DNA of 64,000 bases from Thalassoglobus polymorphus (GCF_007744255.1 NZ_CP036267.1:2359500-2423499), one strand, 5' to 3'; shown: positions 18,612 through 29,578, numbered from the stretch's first letter. The notes: generated by a model not told the origin, from the letters alone. Numbers and translations: made by a program.

Positions 18612-19143
18612 TTTTCTTCCTGATACGTCTGCTGGAAATGAATTCAAGAGTGAGCAGAGTTCGCTGCCATCCATGAGACGGTTCAGCTTTCAAAGAGTTC
18701 CGAAAACTTTCCGTCAGTTGGAATCATGCACGTTCTTGATACGATTTCCTAGTCACCTCCTCTTCATTTTCGGGTAAGAATTTTCTGTTCTTGATTGACA
18801 ACTCAATCTCTGTGATGCACGATAGACAGTAATTAGTGTACTGTTGTTGCAACTATGATCGAAATTGGAGTTTCGAGTTCACCAGTTCGAGGGATCGTCA
18901 AACTACTTCCCATTCGCGATTTTGAGTGAATTCACACTCAACAACTCCCCCCTATTTTTCATTTCCAGAATTCACATATCGTTCACCCAAAAAACACACC
19001 ACTACGATTCACTGTTTGCGTTCAATTCTAGGTCGCTCACTGGAAACTATTGTGATGCAGGATTTTTGCATCCTTTGAGAGACCAAGACCAGGTATTCAG
19101 CTCAGTTCCTGAGCAACCTTTATAAATTAAGGGATAATTCCTC
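18612..19143. other. Intergenic region between divergent A2M and coaE genes
   Basis: This 532-bp divergent region must hold both promoters. Just before coaE it contains TATAAATTAAGG (19122-19133), which recurs in the thiC leader. I see no gene, repeat or strong hairpin. Confidence 0.5.
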
Positions 19144-19782
19144 ATGTCCGCTGCACGGATTCCAGTCATTGGGATCATCGGTGGAATTGGTTCCGGAAAA
19201 ACTGCCGTGGCAGAAGCCTTGGGCAAGCTGATCTCGGTACGTCGTTTGGATGCGGATGTTGCAGGTCATCAAGTTTTGTTGGATGAAAAAGTCAAAGATG
19301 CTCTGAAAAAGGCATTCGGCGACTCCATTTTTGACGAACAGGGAGAAATTGTCCGATCCGATCTTGCCAAACTGGTGTTTGGAAATCAGAAGACTCAACA
19401 AGTTGCCAGAGCGAAGCTTGAGGAGATTGTTCATCCAGAGATTCGAAAAATCCTTGAGAATCAACTCAAAGAAATCCAATACCAGCGAGATTGCGACGTA
19501 ATTATCCTGGACGCCGCGCTGATGCTCGAAGCGGGATGGTCAGAAGTTTGCGACGCGATTGTCTATCTCGATGTGCCTGAAGCTGTTCGATTGCAGCGAG
19601 TCCAACAGCGAGGGTGGAGCGAACAAGAATTTCGGAAACGCGAAGCAAGTCAACTTTCCCTTTCAGAAAAACAAAACCGGGCAGAAATCACAATTTCCAA
19701 CGCAACTGACCTCCAATCGACCGCAAATCAACTCGCAAATTGGATAAAACAAAACCATAGCTACGAAGCAATGCATCACTAA
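19144..19782 (+). CDS. coaE: Dephospho-CoA kinase
   Basis: The 212-residue protein carries the P-loop GGIGSGKT (residues 13-20) right after VIGIIG. It also has the CoaE Asp motif RRLDADVAGHQVL, the HPEIRK signature, and the LID-like RVQQRGWSEQEFRKRE. It phosphorylates the ribose 3'-hydroxyl of dephospho-CoA, the last step of CoA synthesis in the cytoplasm. Length matches the family. It lies 103 bp upstream of rho in the same direction, an arrangement I recall from other planctomycetes, so the two may be cotranscribed. Confidence 0.92.
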   Translation: MSAARIPVIGIIGGIGSGKTAVAEALGKLISVRRLDADVAGHQVLLDEKVKDALKKAFGDSIFDEQGEIVRSDLAKLVFGNQKTQQVARAKLEEIVHPEIRKILENQLKEIQYQRDCDVIILDAALMLEAGWSEVCDAIVYLDVPEAVRLQRVQQRGWSEQEFRKREASQLSLSEKQNRAEITISNATDLQSTANQLANWIKQNHSYEAMHH

Positions 19783-19885
19783 TTTTGAACCCCGACTTCA
19801 ACTCTCTTCTGCTCCCTGATCAGACATTCCTTTCTGATCTAGCAGGAATAAAAACTCCTCTCCAGAATTCCATTGAGGCCAAAAT

Positions 19886-21250
19886 ATGGCAAAGTCAAGC
19901 ACATCAACGCCACCCAGTAAGGACGCTTCCGGGAAGAATGCGATCTATGATCCTGCTGATTCGCAGTATGAAGATGCCAAACAGGGCGAAATTCATATCG
20001 CTGCTCTGCAACGCATGACGGTCAAAGAACTCTTTGAACTTGCAAAGCAGGAGAATGTCAGCGAATACCAGGGGCTCAAAAAGCAGGATTTGATCTTTCG
20101 TATTCTAAAAGAGCGTACGAAAATGAACGGGCTGATGTTCGGTGAAGGAACGCTCGAAATCCTGCCCGATGGATTTGGATTTCTCCGCAGCCCGGATTAT
20201 CACTACCTTCCCTGTCCGGATGATATCTACGTTTCGCCTAGTCAAATCAGACGTTTCGGTTTGAGAACTGGAGCCACAGTCGCGGGGCAAATTCGACCAC
20301 CAAAAGAGAACGAACGTTACTTCGCTCTCCTGCGAGTTGAAGCGATCAATGGAAACGATCCGAACATGGTTTCGGAAAAAGTGCCGTTCGATGATTTGAC
20401 ACCCCTGCATCCAGAAAAAAGATTGAAACTCTCCGAAGCTGGAGCCCAACTCAGTACCCGGATTGTGGACATTGTCGCACCAATCGGCTTCGGCCAGCGT
20501 GGCCTCATCGTCTCTCCACCACGAGCCGGGAAAACCGTTCTGTTACAGCAGCTTGCACAAGCGGTGATCAACAGTCACCCTGAAGTGTACGTCATTGTGT
20601 TGCTCATTGATGAGCGTCCGGAAGAAGTGACGGACATGGAACGTCAGGTGAAATCAGACAACTGTGAAGTGATTTCAAGCACCTTCGATGAGCCACCCAG
20701 CCGACATATTCAGGTTGCTGAGATGGTGATCGAAAAAGCAAAGCGAATGGTTGAATACGGTCAAGATGTGGTCATCTTCCTCGACTCAATCACTCGTCTC
20801 GCCCGAGCGTACAACACCGAGTGCCCGAACTCCGGGAAAATTTTGACAGGTGGAGTTGACGCCAATGCATTGCAGCACCCCAAAAGATTCTTTGGCGCCG
20901 CCAGAGCAGTTGACGAAGGTGGCAGCCTGACAATTTTGGCAACCGCCCTTGTTGATACCGGTTCCAAGATGGACGAAGTGATCTTTGAAGAGTTTAAAGG
21001 GACCGGAAACACAGAGCTGCATCTCGACCGACGTATGGTTGAGAAGCGAGTTTGGCCAGCTGTTGACGTCAACAAATCCGGGACTCGGCGTGAAGAGCTG
21101 TTAATGGACGAAGATGAACTTCGTCTCGTCTGGATCTTACGGCGTGTCCTCAACGACATGAATCCAGTTGAAGCCATGGAACTCCTCACCAGTCGCATGG
21201 GACGTACTAAGACGAACGACGAGTTCCTGCAGTCGATGAATTTGACATAG
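19886..21250 (+). CDS. rho: Transcription termination factor Rho
   Basis: This 454-residue hexameric RNA-dependent ATPase terminates transcription. The N-terminal SAP-like helices ([18 protein letters not shown]) are followed by the RNA-binding cold-shock domain ([20 protein letters not shown]). Then comes the RecA-like motor with Walker A PPRAGKT (K216), Walker [17 protein letters not shown], and the Q/R-loop region [10 protein letters not shown] polar N-terminal tail of about 40 residues is additional to the E. coli form. GAGG lies 8 bp upstream of the ATG. A very strong terminator follows at 21424, between rho and convergent guaA. Confidence 0.97.
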   Translation: MAKSSTSTPPSKDASGKNAIYDPADSQYEDAKQGEIHIAALQRMTVKELFELAKQENVSEYQGLKKQDLIFRILKERTKMNGLMFGEGTLEILPDGFGFLRSPDYHYLPCPDDIYVSPSQIRRFGLRTGATVAGQIRPPKENERYFALLRVEAINGNDPNMVSEKVPFDDLTPLHPEKRLKLSEAGAQLSTRIVDIVAPIGFGQRGLIVSPPRAGKTVLLQQLAQAVINSHPEVYVIVLLIDERPEEVTDMERQVKSDNCEVISSTFDEPPSRHIQVAEMVIEKAKRMVEYGQDVVIFLDSITRLARAYNTECPNSGKILTGGVDANALQHPKRFFGAARAVDEGGSLTILATALVDTGSKMDEVIFEEFKGTGNTELHLDRRMVEKRVWPAVDVNKSGTRREELLMDEDELRLVWILRRVLNDMNPVEAMELLTSRMGRTKTNDEFLQSMNLT

Positions 21251-21423
21251 AACACTTTCGTGCTTCTTGTGTCCGCGATAGAGCGTCTTGCCAGGTGATT
21301 GGCTGAGTGCCACGAGACAGGACTGCGACACCTTTATAAAACTGCTCGAGAGCAGTTTGCTCTAGGAATGTTGCCATGGATGGAAGGAGCAGCCAGCCTT
21401 TCAGATGGCCATGAAATTAAAAA

Positions 21424-21457
21424 ACTCGCGACACTTCAAAGTGTCGCGAGTTTTTTT
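21424..21457. terminator. Bidirectional intrinsic terminator between rho and guaA
   Basis: ACTCGCGACACTT (21424-21436) pairs perfectly with AAGTGTCGCGAGT (21439-21451). Seven further T follow on the plus strand and a matching A run precedes it, so it can stop transcription from both convergent genes. Confidence 0.93.
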
Positions 21458-21483
21458 GTTGAAGTCTCTTCCTATTTGGGAGT

Positions 21484-23073
21484 CTATTCCCATTCAATCG
21501 TACTGGGCGGTTTCGAACTGACGTCGTAAACCACGCGATTCACACCTCGAACCGAGTTGATGATCCGCGTCGAAACTCGCTGCAGCAGGTCATAGGGTAA
21601 GCGAGACCAGTCTGCGGTCATGAAATTGTCGGTATCGACCGAGCGAATCGCGATGACATCTTCATAGGTGCGGGCATCTCCCATGACGCCAACCGTTTGC
21701 AACGGCAACAGGACCGCAAATGCTTGCTGGACCTTGTGGTAGTAGTTCGACTCATACAGCTCGTCGATAAAAATAGCATCGGCTTCGCGGAGTGTCGCCA
21801 ATCGTTCGGCATTGACGGCGCCCAGACAGCGAACTGCTAAACCTGGGCCGGGGAATGGATGACGCCAGATCAATTTATCTGGAAGTCCAAGTTCCTTCCC
21901 CATGAGGCGAACTTCATCTTTGAAGAGCATTCGCATCGGCTCGATCAGTTCAAAGCCTAACTCCTTCGGCAATCCTCCGACATTGTGGTGATACTTAATC
22001 GTAGCAGCCGGTCCGTCTGGGTTGGCTCCTGATTCAATCACATCGGGATACAAAGTTCCCTGAGCCAGGAATCGTGCATCGTCGATATCCTTCGACTCGT
22101 CTTTGAAAACATCAATGAAAGTCTTGCCAATAATCTTCCGCTTTTCTTGCGGATCACTGACACCAGCGAGTCCATTCAGGAATCGGTCACGTGCGTCGAC
22201 AACATGCAGGTCTGTCTTGAAGTGCTCTCCGAATTCGTACTCGACCTGTTCACGCTCTCCGTTCCGGAGGAGTCCGTTATCAACGAAAATGCAGGTCAGC
22301 TGCGATCCGATCGCTTTGTAAAGCAATGCTGCCGTCACAGATGAATCGACACCACCGGAGAGACCACAAATTACGCGTGAATTCCCGACACGTTCACGAA
22401 TAACTTCGCATTCCTGTTCGATGAAGGAAGAGATTTTCCAGGAACCTTCGCAACCGCAGATCTCACGAATGAAGTTGCCGATCAAGTTTTCCCCGTGCTG
22501 TGTGTGCGTCACTTCTGGATGGAATTGAATTCCGTAGAGTTCACGTTCCCGATGCTTAATCGCTGCGTTTGGGCAGTCGACCGTCTCAGCCAGGACGACG
22601 AAGTTTTCGTGCAGATTTTCAACACGATCTCCGTGACTCATCCACGCGGTAAACTTTTCAGGTAATCCGGCGAAGAGGTCTCCGCCATCTTTACGTAAGA
22701 TTTCCGTATGTCCGAACTCACGTGAGGTACTCGGTTTGATCTCGCAGCCCATCGCCTTGCATGCTGCCTGCATTCCGTAGCAGATCCCCAGAATCGGGAT
22801 TCCGAGTTCGAAGATTTCTGGATCGACTTGTGGTGAGCCGTCTGCATACACGCTTGCAGGTCCACCGGAAAGAATTAGCCCTTTGGGAGCCAGTTCCTTA
22901 ATCCGTTTCGCTGAAAGGTCATGCCGCACCAATTGACAGAAAACGTGCTGGTCCCGCACGCGTCTCGCAATCAATTGCGCAGTTTGAGAACCGAAGTCGA
23001 GAACAAGAATCGTTTCCTGTTGAATATCGCCCGCATTCGTCATGTTGGGCATTTCTGAAGCCGTCGAAGTCAT
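21484..23073 (-). CDS. guaA: GMP synthase (glutamine-hydrolysing)
   Basis: The 529-residue enzyme converts XMP to GMP with glutamine-derived ammonia and ATP. The class I glutamine amidotransferase domain has the nucleophile C98 in GICYGMQ and His185/Glu187 in QFHPEVTH. The ATP-pyrophosphatase domain has the PP-loop GLSGGVDSS near 238-245, and the C-terminal dimerisation domain ends in the conserved KPPSTIEWE. Length is normal. The ATG at 23073 gives a 20-residue polar lead before ILVLDFGSQ; starts at residues 8 or 11 are also possible. It is a lone gene, convergent with rho. Confidence 0.97.
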   Translation of the reverse strand: MTSTASEMPNMTNAGDIQQETILVLDFGSQTAQLIARRVRDQHVFCQLVRHDLSAKRIKELAPKGLILSGGPASVYADGSPQVDPEIFELGIPILGICYGMQAACKAMGCEIKPSTSREFGHTEILRKDGGDLFAGLPEKFTAWMSHGDRVENLHENFVVLAETVDCPNAAIKHRERELYGIQFHPEVTHTQHGENLIGNFIREICGCEGSWKISSFIEQECEVIRERVGNSRVICGLSGGVDSSVTAALLYKAIGSQLTCIFVDNGLLRNGEREQVEYEFGEHFKTDLHVVDARDRFLNGLAGVSDPQEKRKIIGKTFIDVFKDESKDIDDARFLAQGTLYPDVIESGANPDGPAATIKYHHNVGGLPKELGFELIEPMRMLFKDEVRLMGKELGLPDKLIWRHPFPGPGLAVRCLGAVNAERLATLREADAIFIDELYESNYYHKVQQAFAVLLPLQTVGVMGDARTYEDVIAIRSVDTDNFMTADWSRLPYDLLQRVSTRIINSVRGVNRVVYDVSSKPPSTIEWE

Positions 23074-23661
23074 AACTCTGCCACAAGTTCAGTCGCTGCT
23101 TTCTATGAATTCACATGAGAACCCGAGAAGTTAGCGAAATGTCGAATCGAGCATTTTAGCTGCTAATCTGTTGATCGCAACAAGCCTGAATGTGAATCAA
23201 TCAAAATCCTCGTATGATATCATGATGTCTTTCAATTCTAGCCTTCTGTCTTTCACTCGATTTCTCCCGTTCTCCCGATAGTTCACAGCGAATCACCGCT
23301 GGACCCCGACATTTGTGAAGATCTTGATGTTCTGGCTGTTTGTCGATCTGAATGCATCTGCCAGAAGTGCTTGGAAATACATGAATTGAATCACATTCAT
23401 GCATCTCTTTCGATGACGATTTTTCGGGAGTCTTCGAACCCGCGGAGACAATCTGCTAGATTGGGGATCATGGGTGTTTGAAAATTGAAGAATCGCTCTT
23501 GAAATGAATGACTTCTTCGGCTTCCAGCCACTTTCAATATTTTAGCCCATGGACGACACTGAAATACACAGTTACGATAGTGCTCAGTCGGAGAAAATAC
23601 TCCCAATGAGTAATCAGGATTTCATCGCCACAGCGTGTTCTATAAATTAAGGATGACGAAG
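23074..23661. other. Divergent intergenic region between guaA and thiC
   Basis: I looked here for a TPP riboswitch and found no CTGAGA / ACCCTT / GAACCTGA signatures on the plus strand. TATAAATTAAGG (23641-23652) overlaps the thiC ribosome site. I recognise nothing else. Confidence 0.5.
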
Positions 23662-25488
23662 ATGTCATACAAACTTCCGGAATTGGGGCTCAACCCTTCT
23701 TCAACATCAGCTGGTACCAACCCGGGAAGTTTTGCGAAGGCGGGCAAAATTGCTCCAGGGACAGAAGGTCGCTGGACGTTCGCTTCACCCGATACACCTG
23801 GAATGCCAGAACCGTCGGACAAGACTGCTTGGGACTTTTTGCCCGCAGGTTGGACGACCGAAGAACTTCAAACAGGCGAAGTTGTCTCAGCTTCCGGCCA
23901 GGTCGTTTTTCGGCAAGCCGACGATTCACTGAGAAGCGTCAGCTTTCCCGCAGACTTCGAACCGATCACCCAACTGGAATCAGCACGTGTTGGAATCATC
24001 ACGGCTGAAATGGAACGTGTTGCAGAACGAGAGACACACCTCTCGCCAGCACAGGTTCGAGACGAAGTCGCTGCTGGCCGTATGGTGATTCCTGCAAACA
24101 AAGTTCACCTTCAGCATCAGCTCGACCCAATGTGTATCGGTCGCGCGTCGAAAACCAAAGTGAACGCCAATATGGGAGCGTCTCCTGTTTCTTCTGGAAC
24201 AGATGAAGAAATTGAAAAGCTGAAGTGGGCAGAAAAATGGGGCGCGGACACCGTCATGGATCTCTCCACCGGCGGAGATATCGACGGATGTCGCAAAGCG
24301 CTCATCGAGAATAGCAACGTCCCTATTGGAACTGTGCCGATCTACTCCATGATCATCGGTCGGAAACTTTACGACCTCAACATGGAGATCATTCTTGAGT
24401 CGCTGCAACATCAGGCCGCGCAAGGTGTCGACTATTTCACGATTCATGCAGGAGTTCTGCATGAGCATTTGCAATACGTGAAAGAACGTTTGATCGGGAT
24501 TGTTTCACGTGGTGGATCGTTACTCGCGAAGTGGATGATTGATCACGACGATGAAAACCCCATGTACACCGGCTGGGAACAGATTTGTGATGTGATGCGC
24601 GAGTACGACGTCACCTTCTCAATCGGTGACGGCCTTCGTCCCGGAGGCTTGGCCGATGCCACCGATCAGGCTCAGCTTGCGGAACTTTGTACTCTCGGAG
24701 AACTGACAGAACGCGCCTGGCGAAAAGGTGTGCAGGTTATGGTTGAAGGTCCCGGACACGTTCCGCTCGACCAGATTGAATACAACATGAAGCTGCAACG
24801 GACCATCTGCCACGGAGCCCCGTTTTATGTTCTCGGACCACTCGTGACCGATATCTTCCCCGGTTACGACCATATCACCAGTTGCATTGGTGCGACATCA
24901 GCGGGATATCACGGAGCCAGCATGCTCTGCTATGTGACACCGAAAGAACACCTTGGGTTGCCCAAAAAGGATGACGTGAAACAAGGTTGTGTCGCTTACA
25001 AAATCGCAGCTCACAGTGCAGATGTCGCTCTGGGAATTCCAGGGACACGCGATCAAGATGACGAACTGACCAAAGCCCGCGCCGCGCTCAACTGGGAAAA
25101 ACATTTCGAACTTAGTTTCGATCCCGATATCGCCCGTGCTTATCACGATGAAGATCTCGACGTCGACACCGATTTCTGTGCAATGTGCGGACACGACTGG
25201 TGCAGCGTGCGAATCAGTAAAGAAATCGTGCAATTCGCATCCGGAAAAGAAGACGATTACAAATGGGACAAAGCGAAAGTCTCGGACGCTCTGACCGAAG
25301 AGCAAAAAGAGATTTTGGAAAAACGTGGCGTCCTCTCTCCGGAAGAAGTTCACAAGCTCGCCTCGAAAACAAAGAAGGCGGTCGGAGCCGAAGAGAATAA
25401 GGCATCCTGTCACAGCGACTACGTCGACGGCGAGACAGCCAAAGAGATCCATAAAAATGTGGAAGTCGTTGAGTTGGAAACGAAGTGA
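23662..25488 (+). CDS. thiC: Phosphomethylpyrimidine synthase ThiC
   Basis: This radical-SAM enzyme of about 608 residues rearranges aminoimidazole ribotide into hydroxymethylpyrimidine phosphate for thiamine synthesis. The N-terminal ThiC-associated domain is followed by the TIM barrel ([45 protein letters not shown]). The C-terminal cluster motif C-x2-C-x4-C is at C506, C509 and C514 (CAMCGHDWC). I chose ATG 23662 because AAGGA lies 8 bp upstream; ATG 23653 is also in frame. The C-terminal tail after the cluster is longer than in E. coli and charged. It is a single gene with no other thi genes adjoining and no recognisable TPP riboswitch. Confidence 0.96.
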   Translation: MSYKLPELGLNPSSTSAGTNPGSFAKAGKIAPGTEGRWTFASPDTPGMPEPSDKTAWDFLPAGWTTEELQTGEVVSASGQVVFRQADDSLRSVSFPADFEPITQLESARVGIITAEMERVAERETHLSPAQVRDEVAAGRMVIPANKVHLQHQLDPMCIGRASKTKVNANMGASPVSSGTDEEIEKLKWAEKWGADTVMDLSTGGDIDGCRKALIENSNVPIGTVPIYSMIIGRKLYDLNMEIILESLQHQAAQGVDYFTIHAGVLHEHLQYVKERLIGIVSRGGSLLAKWMIDHDDENPMYTGWEQICDVMREYDVTFSIGDGLRPGGLADATDQAQLAELCTLGELTERAWRKGVQVMVEGPGHVPLDQIEYNMKLQRTICHGAPFYVLGPLVTDIFPGYDHITSCIGATSAGYHGASMLCYVTPKEHLGLPKKDDVKQGCVAYKIAAHSADVALGIPGTRDQDDELTKARAALNWEKHFELSFDPDIARAYHDEDLDVDTDFCAMCGHDWCSVRISKEIVQFASGKEDDYKWDKAKVSDALTEEQKEILEKRGVLSPEEVHKLASKTKKAVGAEENKASCHSDYVDGETAKEIHKNVEVVELETK

Positions 25489-25541
25489 TTAAAAGAGGCT
25501 CGTGTCAAAGAGGACGAGACCGAGAGTCAAAGTCGCATTAT

Positions 25542-25586
25542 TAAAATGCGTGTCCTGCACGGGTACACGGCTGAGCACAGCACTGG
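25542..25586 (+). repeat. Partial family A repeat (right half, diverged)
   Basis: AAATGCGTGTCCTGCACGGG followed by TACACGGCTGAGCAC resembles the right half of family A (AAATGCGTTC..CACGGGCACACGGTAGAGCA). It lies just downstream of thiC. Confidence 0.45.
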
Positions 25587-25594
25587 AAGTTCGC

Positions 25595-25631
25595 GTAGAA
25601 AGCAGAGATCTGAACAGTCTCTGCTTTCTAC
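25595..25631 (+). terminator. Long perfect hairpin downstream of thiC
   Basis: GTAGAAAGCAGAGA (25595-25608) pairs perfectly with TCTCTGCTTTCTAC (25618-25631), giving a 14-bp stem and 9-nt loop. It lies 107 bp after the thiC stop. No T run follows, so it may be a 3'-end stabiliser or a Rho-assisted end instead of a classical terminator. The remaining 200 bp before the GNAT gene shows nothing clear. Confidence 0.55.
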
Positions 25632-25845
25632 TATTGAATTGTTCCGTCATGGCACCAAGTTATGACACCAGGCAACCGGTTCGAAATTGCTTGACAAATT
25701 CTTGAAAAACGAGTCGCCTCCTGTTCGCTGGAGATCGATCTTCTTCGGGTTTCAAACTCATGAATTGCCCCCCTCAAGATGGATGATGAAAGAAACCACA
25801 GAAGCCAAGAATAAGATGAACCCGATCTCAAGCAGGCTGTGAGGC

Positions 25846-26259
25846 ATGTCAAAGATTCTCTATTCCGCAGAAGAAAAAATCAGTGTCGATGAATTTGCCA
25901 GCGTGCTGACGCGTTCGGGCTTATCCGAACGCCGACCAATGGATTCTCCCGAAATCTTACTGGCAATGCTGGAGAATGCAGATGTCTTGGTCACCGCGAG
26001 AGATGATCATGGATTAATCGTAGGCATTTCTCGTGCAATGACCGACTTCTGTTTTTGCACGTACCTTTCTGACCTTGCAGTCGACAAAGACTTTCAGGGA
26101 TTGGGGATCGGCAAGGAACTGATTCAGCGAACTCACGCACGTTGTGGTTTGCAAACACAACTCATTTTGATCGCAGCACCGGGAGCAGAATCGTATTATC
26201 CGCATGTTGGGTTAAGGCAGCATCAATCATGCTGGATCGCTGATCGAAAACCGGAGTGA
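25846..26259 (+). CDS. GNAT-family N-acetyltransferase
   Basis: The 137-residue protein has the GNAT fold layout. Helices a1/a2 are at residues 13-45 (VDEFASVLTRSGL). Beta strands with VLVTARDDHGLIVGISRAMT follow. Motif A (LSDLAVDKDFQGLGIGKELI), with the acetyl-CoA-binding Q/R-x-x-G-x-G/A pattern, is at about residues 67-86. A terminal YYPHVGLRQHQSCW resembles the tyrosine that protonates CoA in many members. It probably acetylates a small-molecule amine or an antibiotic-like compound; the substrate is unknown. The start has only a weak ribosome site. It is convergent with the sigma-54 activator gene. Confidence 0.85.
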   Translation: MSKILYSAEEKISVDEFASVLTRSGLSERRPMDSPEILLAMLENADVLVTARDDHGLIVGISRAMTDFCFCTYLSDLAVDKDFQGLGIGKELIQRTHARCGLQTQLILIAAPGAESYYPHVGLRQHQSCWIADRKPE

Positions 26260-26291
26260 ATTCTCCGCCCCGGCCAATCCCGATGACATGA

Positions 26292-29200
26292 TCAGATTCC
26301 GAATTTTTTGAGCTTGCTGAAGAACGTACTGCGAGGCATTCCTAAAAGGCGGGCCGCCTCAGCTTTGTTTCCAGAGCAACTCTCGAGAGCCGACCGGAGC
26401 CTCTGCTCTTCATCTTCTTTGGTGAGAACCGTTTTTCTGGCGACAGAAACTTGTGCAGAGCCTGGCGAGTTGGCAGCTTGCGGGGCCTGACTTCGCGGAA
26501 CAATTTGCTGAGGGTGGATTAACTCCTCTGGGATATCTTCTAAGCGGACAGCATTACCATCGGCGAGGACAACAGCTCGTTCGATCACATTTTGTAGCTC
26601 GCGGATATTTCCCGGCCAGTTGTAATTCTGCAGAATGTTGAATGCATCATCTTGAATTCGGAACACCTGTTTGTTTGCCTTCTCCGAAGAGGTCTTCAGG
26701 AATTTCAGAGCTAAATCAAAGATGTCGTCCTTTCTCTCACGAAGCGGCGGGAGAGTCATGCTGATGACATTGAGTCGATAAAAGAGGTCTTCCCGAAATT
26801 TTCCTTCGGCGATGAGTTGTTCGAGGTTTTGGTGAGTGGCAGCCACAAGTCGGACATCCACAGCGACGGTCTGGTCGCTGCCAACAGGTTCGAATGTGCG
26901 TTCCTGAAGGACGCGTAATAGTTTCACTTGCACCTCTAACGAAATGTCGCCGATTTCGTCGAGGAACAGCGTTCCTCCATTAGCCATTTGGAAGCGTCCA
27001 ATTTTGTCTTCACGAGCATCGGTGAAGGCTCCTTTCACATGTCCAAATAATTCACTTTCGAGAAGAGTCGAAGAGAGTGCGGCACAATGGACGGAGACCA
27101 TTGGCCCGGTACGTCGGGCACTGTTTTCATGGACGGCTTTCGCCAAGAGTTCCTTGCCGGTCCCGCTTTCACCACGAATCAAAACTGAAGAGCTGCTCGA
27201 TGCAACTTTTCGTACCGTTTCCAGGACTTGTTGCATCGCGAGGCTTTTCCCAAGGATTCCTGAGCGAACAAATGGTTCTTCCTGCGTGCGGGGGACTGGC
27301 GTTTCTGAGAGTGCTGCGAGTTCGTTGTGAAGCGACGACAACATTCGCTCCTGATCCAGAATCTTCTCTGACTTCAGCTGGAGGTCCTGATTCAGCCGAG
27401 AAACATCCTGTTGCACCGTCGCGCAGTGCAAGGCAATTGCAGTGATGCGGGCCATTGCAATGACAAACGCAACATCTTCAGCAGAGTAGCTAGCATGGTT
27501 GGGTTTTGCCCCGAGGACCAGAATCCCCCCCAGCTGTTCCTGGATTTCAAGTCCGTGAATCACTTCCGCTTTAAGCGTTCGAATCAACTGTTGTGAAGGG
27601 CTTGTGCCTTGCGGCACTCGCTGCAACACGCGGTGTTCAGTGAGACTCTCTGTCGCTTCGGAAGACATTGTAAATTGAATTGGAAAATTGGTATGCCCCG
27701 AGGACATCAGCATCCGGTACTCAGAAAGATCCTTGCGGCGCAGATACAAAGCTGCCTCATCAACCTGGAGCACTTCCCGGCAAGAATCCAACAAGCTCGC
27801 GGAAACAGCTTCCGGTTCAAGCACATCTGAGACCACTCGGTTCATTCGCTGAAGCGCTTTGTCGAGTTGGTATTTCTCACTGAAAAAGTTGCGGTCCAGC
27901 GTTCGCTGTATCGTATCTCGAAACCAACTCAGCACGAGGATCGAAGTCATGAAGACCAGGATAAGCGGAATCGTTTGCCCGAAGATTGATAAATCCTGAT
28001 GCAGTGCGTTCACCGCTCCAACCGAAATGAGTGCACTGAATACAAGCGCCAAAGCGATGCTGCTTCCGTAGTACCAGACCCCTCGGCTCACAATTTGGTC
28101 GATCAGCATCAGCTTGTAGCGCGCAATCCCAATTCCGTAGGCCAGCATGAATGCGAGGCTTGCCAAGAACATCGGCAGTCTTGCAGCTCCAAGTGCGAAG
28201 CGAACATGATCGAAAATTGCCAGGTAAAACGTGTACCCGATCGGAAGGACTGCGAACAAAGCCGCCCACAGAATCCATTTGACCTGATTTTTTTCCAAAG
28301 GGTTTCGGGCAACTTGATAACTGCGTGCGAGTCGTTGGACACATACGGCAAAATAGAGCACAGAGAGCCCCAGTACGGAATAAATTGCAACGTGTAGAAC
28401 AGGGAGCAGGTGAGCAGCGAGCAAGCTCGCATTTCGTTCAAGAGTGACGGCAAATGGGCCGACACCTTGGTCTTGTGTCAACCACCACGTGACTGAGGTC
28501 AGCACCGTGATTGAGACCGCTCCGCAGATAGGGAGGGCGTAAACCGAAAAGAGTGTCAGCACTCGTGCTTGTCGGTACACCGGTGACGGAAACGGATAAA
28601 CCATTAAGAAGTGCAATAAGACTGCAGGCAGCAGAGCCCCCGAAACCGCGAAAACGATCACTAGAAACGGGCTCGCCGAGATCACCCACCAGTGACTTCC
28701 CCCAACAAATGCGAGAAGTGTGACTGCAGAAAGGGCGAAGAAAGTCCGCACAGGTTGGTCAAATGGGCGATTCCAGTAGGCAACCCCTCCGATGACAACA
28801 ACGAAGAGTTGAAGGACATACCAGACAAGAGTCATTGAGACTCCCGAGGCTGGCTGAGGAATGAGAGGGAGAAAACAAACGAGTGCTTCCGTTTCGCCGG
28901 GACGACGAAAATAGACCCGCACAAATCTCGAATGATCCGGGTACTCGACTGCTGAGAGGTTTCCTAGATTAGGGTCTTCCGTCGGATCGATTCCAAATTC
29001 CAGAGTTCCTCCTGATCCAATCTCCAGTTTTCTCAACTTACGATGTGCGCGAATCCAGTCCGTGAACGAATAAATGGGATGCCCGGCGAGTTCAACGACC
29101 CGGTCTCCAACTTCCGGGGTACTTCCAACGACAGCGGCGTCAGATAATGCTGAGTTGTCTCGAATCAATAATCCTGTTTCACCAGATGCCAAATCGTCGT

Positions 29201-29330
29201 GTGTACCAATTAGACAGCCGATTGGAACCATTGGCTGAGTCGGAACGAACCAGAGAACAATGAGTCCATAAATCACTGCGAAGATCGCAAGGAATGAAAT
29301 CAACCAGATTTTCGAGACTGATACTTTCAT
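26292..29330 (-). CDS. Membrane-anchored sigma-54-dependent transcriptional activator
   Basis: This 1,012-residue bacterial enhancer-binding protein has an unusual sensor half. After one N-terminal helix (SFLAIFAVIYGLIVLWFV) comes a periplasmic PDZ-like segment (PEVGDRVVELAGHPIYSFTDW, residues 90-110). Seven or eight membrane helices follow (about 160-465), then a GAF-like domain (about 510-650) and a coiled coil (about 660-695). The AAA+ domain has Walker A GESGTGKE (from 720), the sigma-54 contact loop GAFTDA (from 767) and GTLFLDEIGDI. The C-terminal Fis-type helix-turn-helix (NKAEAARLLGMPRSTFFSKL) ends at 1012. It should couple an envelope or membrane signal to RpoN-dependent transcription. 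The nearby divergent intergenic region holds a candidate promoter and binding sites. Confidence 0.92.
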   Translation of the reverse strand: MKVSVSKIWLISFLAIFAVIYGLIVLWFVPTQPMVPIGCLIGTHDDLASGETGLLIRDNSALSDAAVVGSTPEVGDRVVELAGHPIYSFTDWIRAHRKLRKLEIGSGGTLEFGIDPTEDPNLGNLSAVEYPDHSRFVRVYFRRPGETEALVCFLPLIPQPASGVSMTLVWYVLQLFVVVIGGVAYWNRPFDQPVRTFFALSAVTLLAFVGGSHWWVISASPFLVIVFAVSGALLPAVLLHFLMVYPFPSPVYRQARVLTLFSVYALPICGAVSITVLTSVTWWLTQDQGVGPFAVTLERNASLLAAHLLPVLHVAIYSVLGLSVLYFAVCVQRLARSYQVARNPLEKNQVKWILWAALFAVLPIGYTFYLAIFDHVRFALGAARLPMFLASLAFMLAYGIGIARYKLMLIDQIVSRGVWYYGSSIALALVFSALISVGAVNALHQDLSIFGQTIPLILVFMTSILVLSWFRDTIQRTLDRNFFSEKYQLDKALQRMNRVVSDVLEPEAVSASLLDSCREVLQVDEAALYLRRKDLSEYRMLMSSGHTNFPIQFTMSSEATESLTEHRVLQRVPQGTSPSQQLIRTLKAEVIHGLEIQEQLGGILVLGAKPNHASYSAEDVAFVIAMARITAIALHCATVQQDVSRLNQDLQLKSEKILDQERMLSSLHNELAALSETPVPRTQEEPFVRSGILGKSLAMQQVLETVRKVASSSSSVLIRGESGTGKELLAKAVHENSARRTGPMVSVHCAALSSTLLESELFGHVKGAFTDAREDKIGRFQMANGGTLFLDEIGDISLEVQVKLLRVLQERTFEPVGSDQTVAVDVRLVAATHQNLEQLIAEGKFREDLFYRLNVISMTLPPLRERKDDIFDLALKFLKTSSEKANKQVFRIQDDAFNILQNYNWPGNIRELQNVIERAVVLADGNAVRLEDIPEELIHPQQIVPRSQAPQAANSPGSAQVSVARKTVLTKEDEEQRLRSALESCSGNKAEAARLLGMPRSTFFSKLKKFGI

Positions 29331-29578
29331 GATCTACAGGTCATCCTGCTGCTCCTTCGAGTCTGAGGTGCCACATTTAAGCTGAAATGCTGCCTTAAAG
29401 AGCCCTTCTCTGGTCTCTAATTTTAAATTGGATAAAAGTTTCAGATCTTTTTGAGGTCATATTGCCTGGCTATGGGAAAAACGAACGACTCGTTGAGTCC
29501 AGATTTTCCTGAATCAATTAGGGGATTTCGATATTTTTGTTAAAGATGCAGGGTGGCGAATTGTTGTTTGATTCCGTT

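Noticed and set aside
23380-23660. TPP riboswitch in the thiC leader
   Set aside because: None of the conserved THI-box strings is present on the plus strand by eye; a covariance search would be decisive.
29551-29567. TGGCGAATTGTTGTTT as a second sigma-54 promoter
   Set aside because: The spacing between the GG and the TTG element is one base short and the -12 GC is missing.
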